A stretch of 64,000 nt of DNA from Yoonia maritima (GTDB lineage: Bacteria; Pseudomonadota; Alphaproteobacteria; Rhodobacterales; Rhodobacteraceae), in contig NZ_PKFN01000013.1 in assembly GCF_002933395.1 (NCBI RefSeq), positions 120,345-184,344 of the forward strand, read 5' to 3'. The position numbers were made by a program, and so were the translations under genes. Under the pieces are notes generated by a model. That model made no database searches, had not been told where the DNA came from, and saw nothing but the letters and a program-made list of their open reading frames with translations. Of this stretch, positions 63,998 to 64,000 are shown one piece after another (the first letter of the stretch is position 1; every line of letters starts with the position of its first letter).

Positions 63998-64000
63998 GTT

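Noticed and set aside
1..64000. CRISPR arrays, insertion sequences, toxin-antitoxin pairs or prophage
   Set aside because: No regularly spaced direct repeats, transposase, integrase or toxin/antitoxin-like gene pair was recognised on either strand.

Overview
The window looks like a chromosomal segment of a marine Rhodobacterales (Roseobacter-clade) alphaproteobacterium. Support comes from the mix of chvE-gguABC, petPR-type regulators, a NaChBac-type sodium channel, a rutR-controlled pyrimidine catabolic operon, moderate GC, dense packing and frequent ATGA stop/start overlaps. No genus can be assigned from sequence reading alone. No insertion sequence, prophage, CRISPR array or rRNA was seen, there is one tRNA gene, and no gene-free gap exceeds about 300 bases.

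Layout. 1-9130: an aldose uptake and oxidation operon (chvE, gguA, gguB, gguC, an IlvD/Edd sugar-acid dehydratase, a Gfo/Idh/MocA sugar dehydrogenase, an aldehyde dehydrogenase) ending in a strong intrinsic terminator, then tRNA-Leu(CAG) on the other strand. 9421-18820: an NDUFA9-like protein, uppP, and a gltD-gltB operon interrupted by two tandem paralogous secreted Cys-rich proteins. 18866-25294: mtgA, a glutathione transferase, queG, a fatty acid desaturase, a DMT exporter, a possible DUF4274 protein, a tiny ORF and ilvE. 25442-30666: petP-petR, then a deacetylase-xseB-ispA-dxs operon for isoprenoid precursors. 30663-33110: a voltage-gated sodium channel, an unknown membrane protein and an SDR protein.

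33273-40525: rutR with a near-consensus operator, then a Zn amidohydrolase, dihydropyrimidinase and a four-gene ABC importer, i.e. reductive pyrimidine catabolism with its own uptake system, closed by a terminator. 40525-44456: a TetR regulator, RidA, a P1/NylC-type peptidase and panB-panC. 44571-47057: an AT-richer orphan membrane protein and an M20 deacylase. 47200-50391: a GT2-GtrA-GT-C module for lipid-linked glycosylation. 50428-56689: a HyuA-like protein and a ynjF-ynjB-ynjC-ynjD operon. 56686-64000: a THUMP methyltransferase, a Slam (DUF560)-like outer-membrane protein divergent from a CAP-domain lipoprotein, a methyltransferase-like protein, gloB and clpA with its terminator.

Most interesting points: (1) two paralogous disulfide-type secreted proteins translationally coupled inside the glutamate synthase operon; (2) a Slam-like translocator paired with a CAP lipoprotein; (3) a 21-bp palindromic site almost identical upstream of gltD and ilvE, with a weaker copy before panB, suggesting an amino-acid/branched-chain regulon; (4) the three-gene GT2-GtrA-GT-C cassette; (5) a perfect 16-bp palindrome at the ribosome-binding region of the ynjF-ynjBCD operon.
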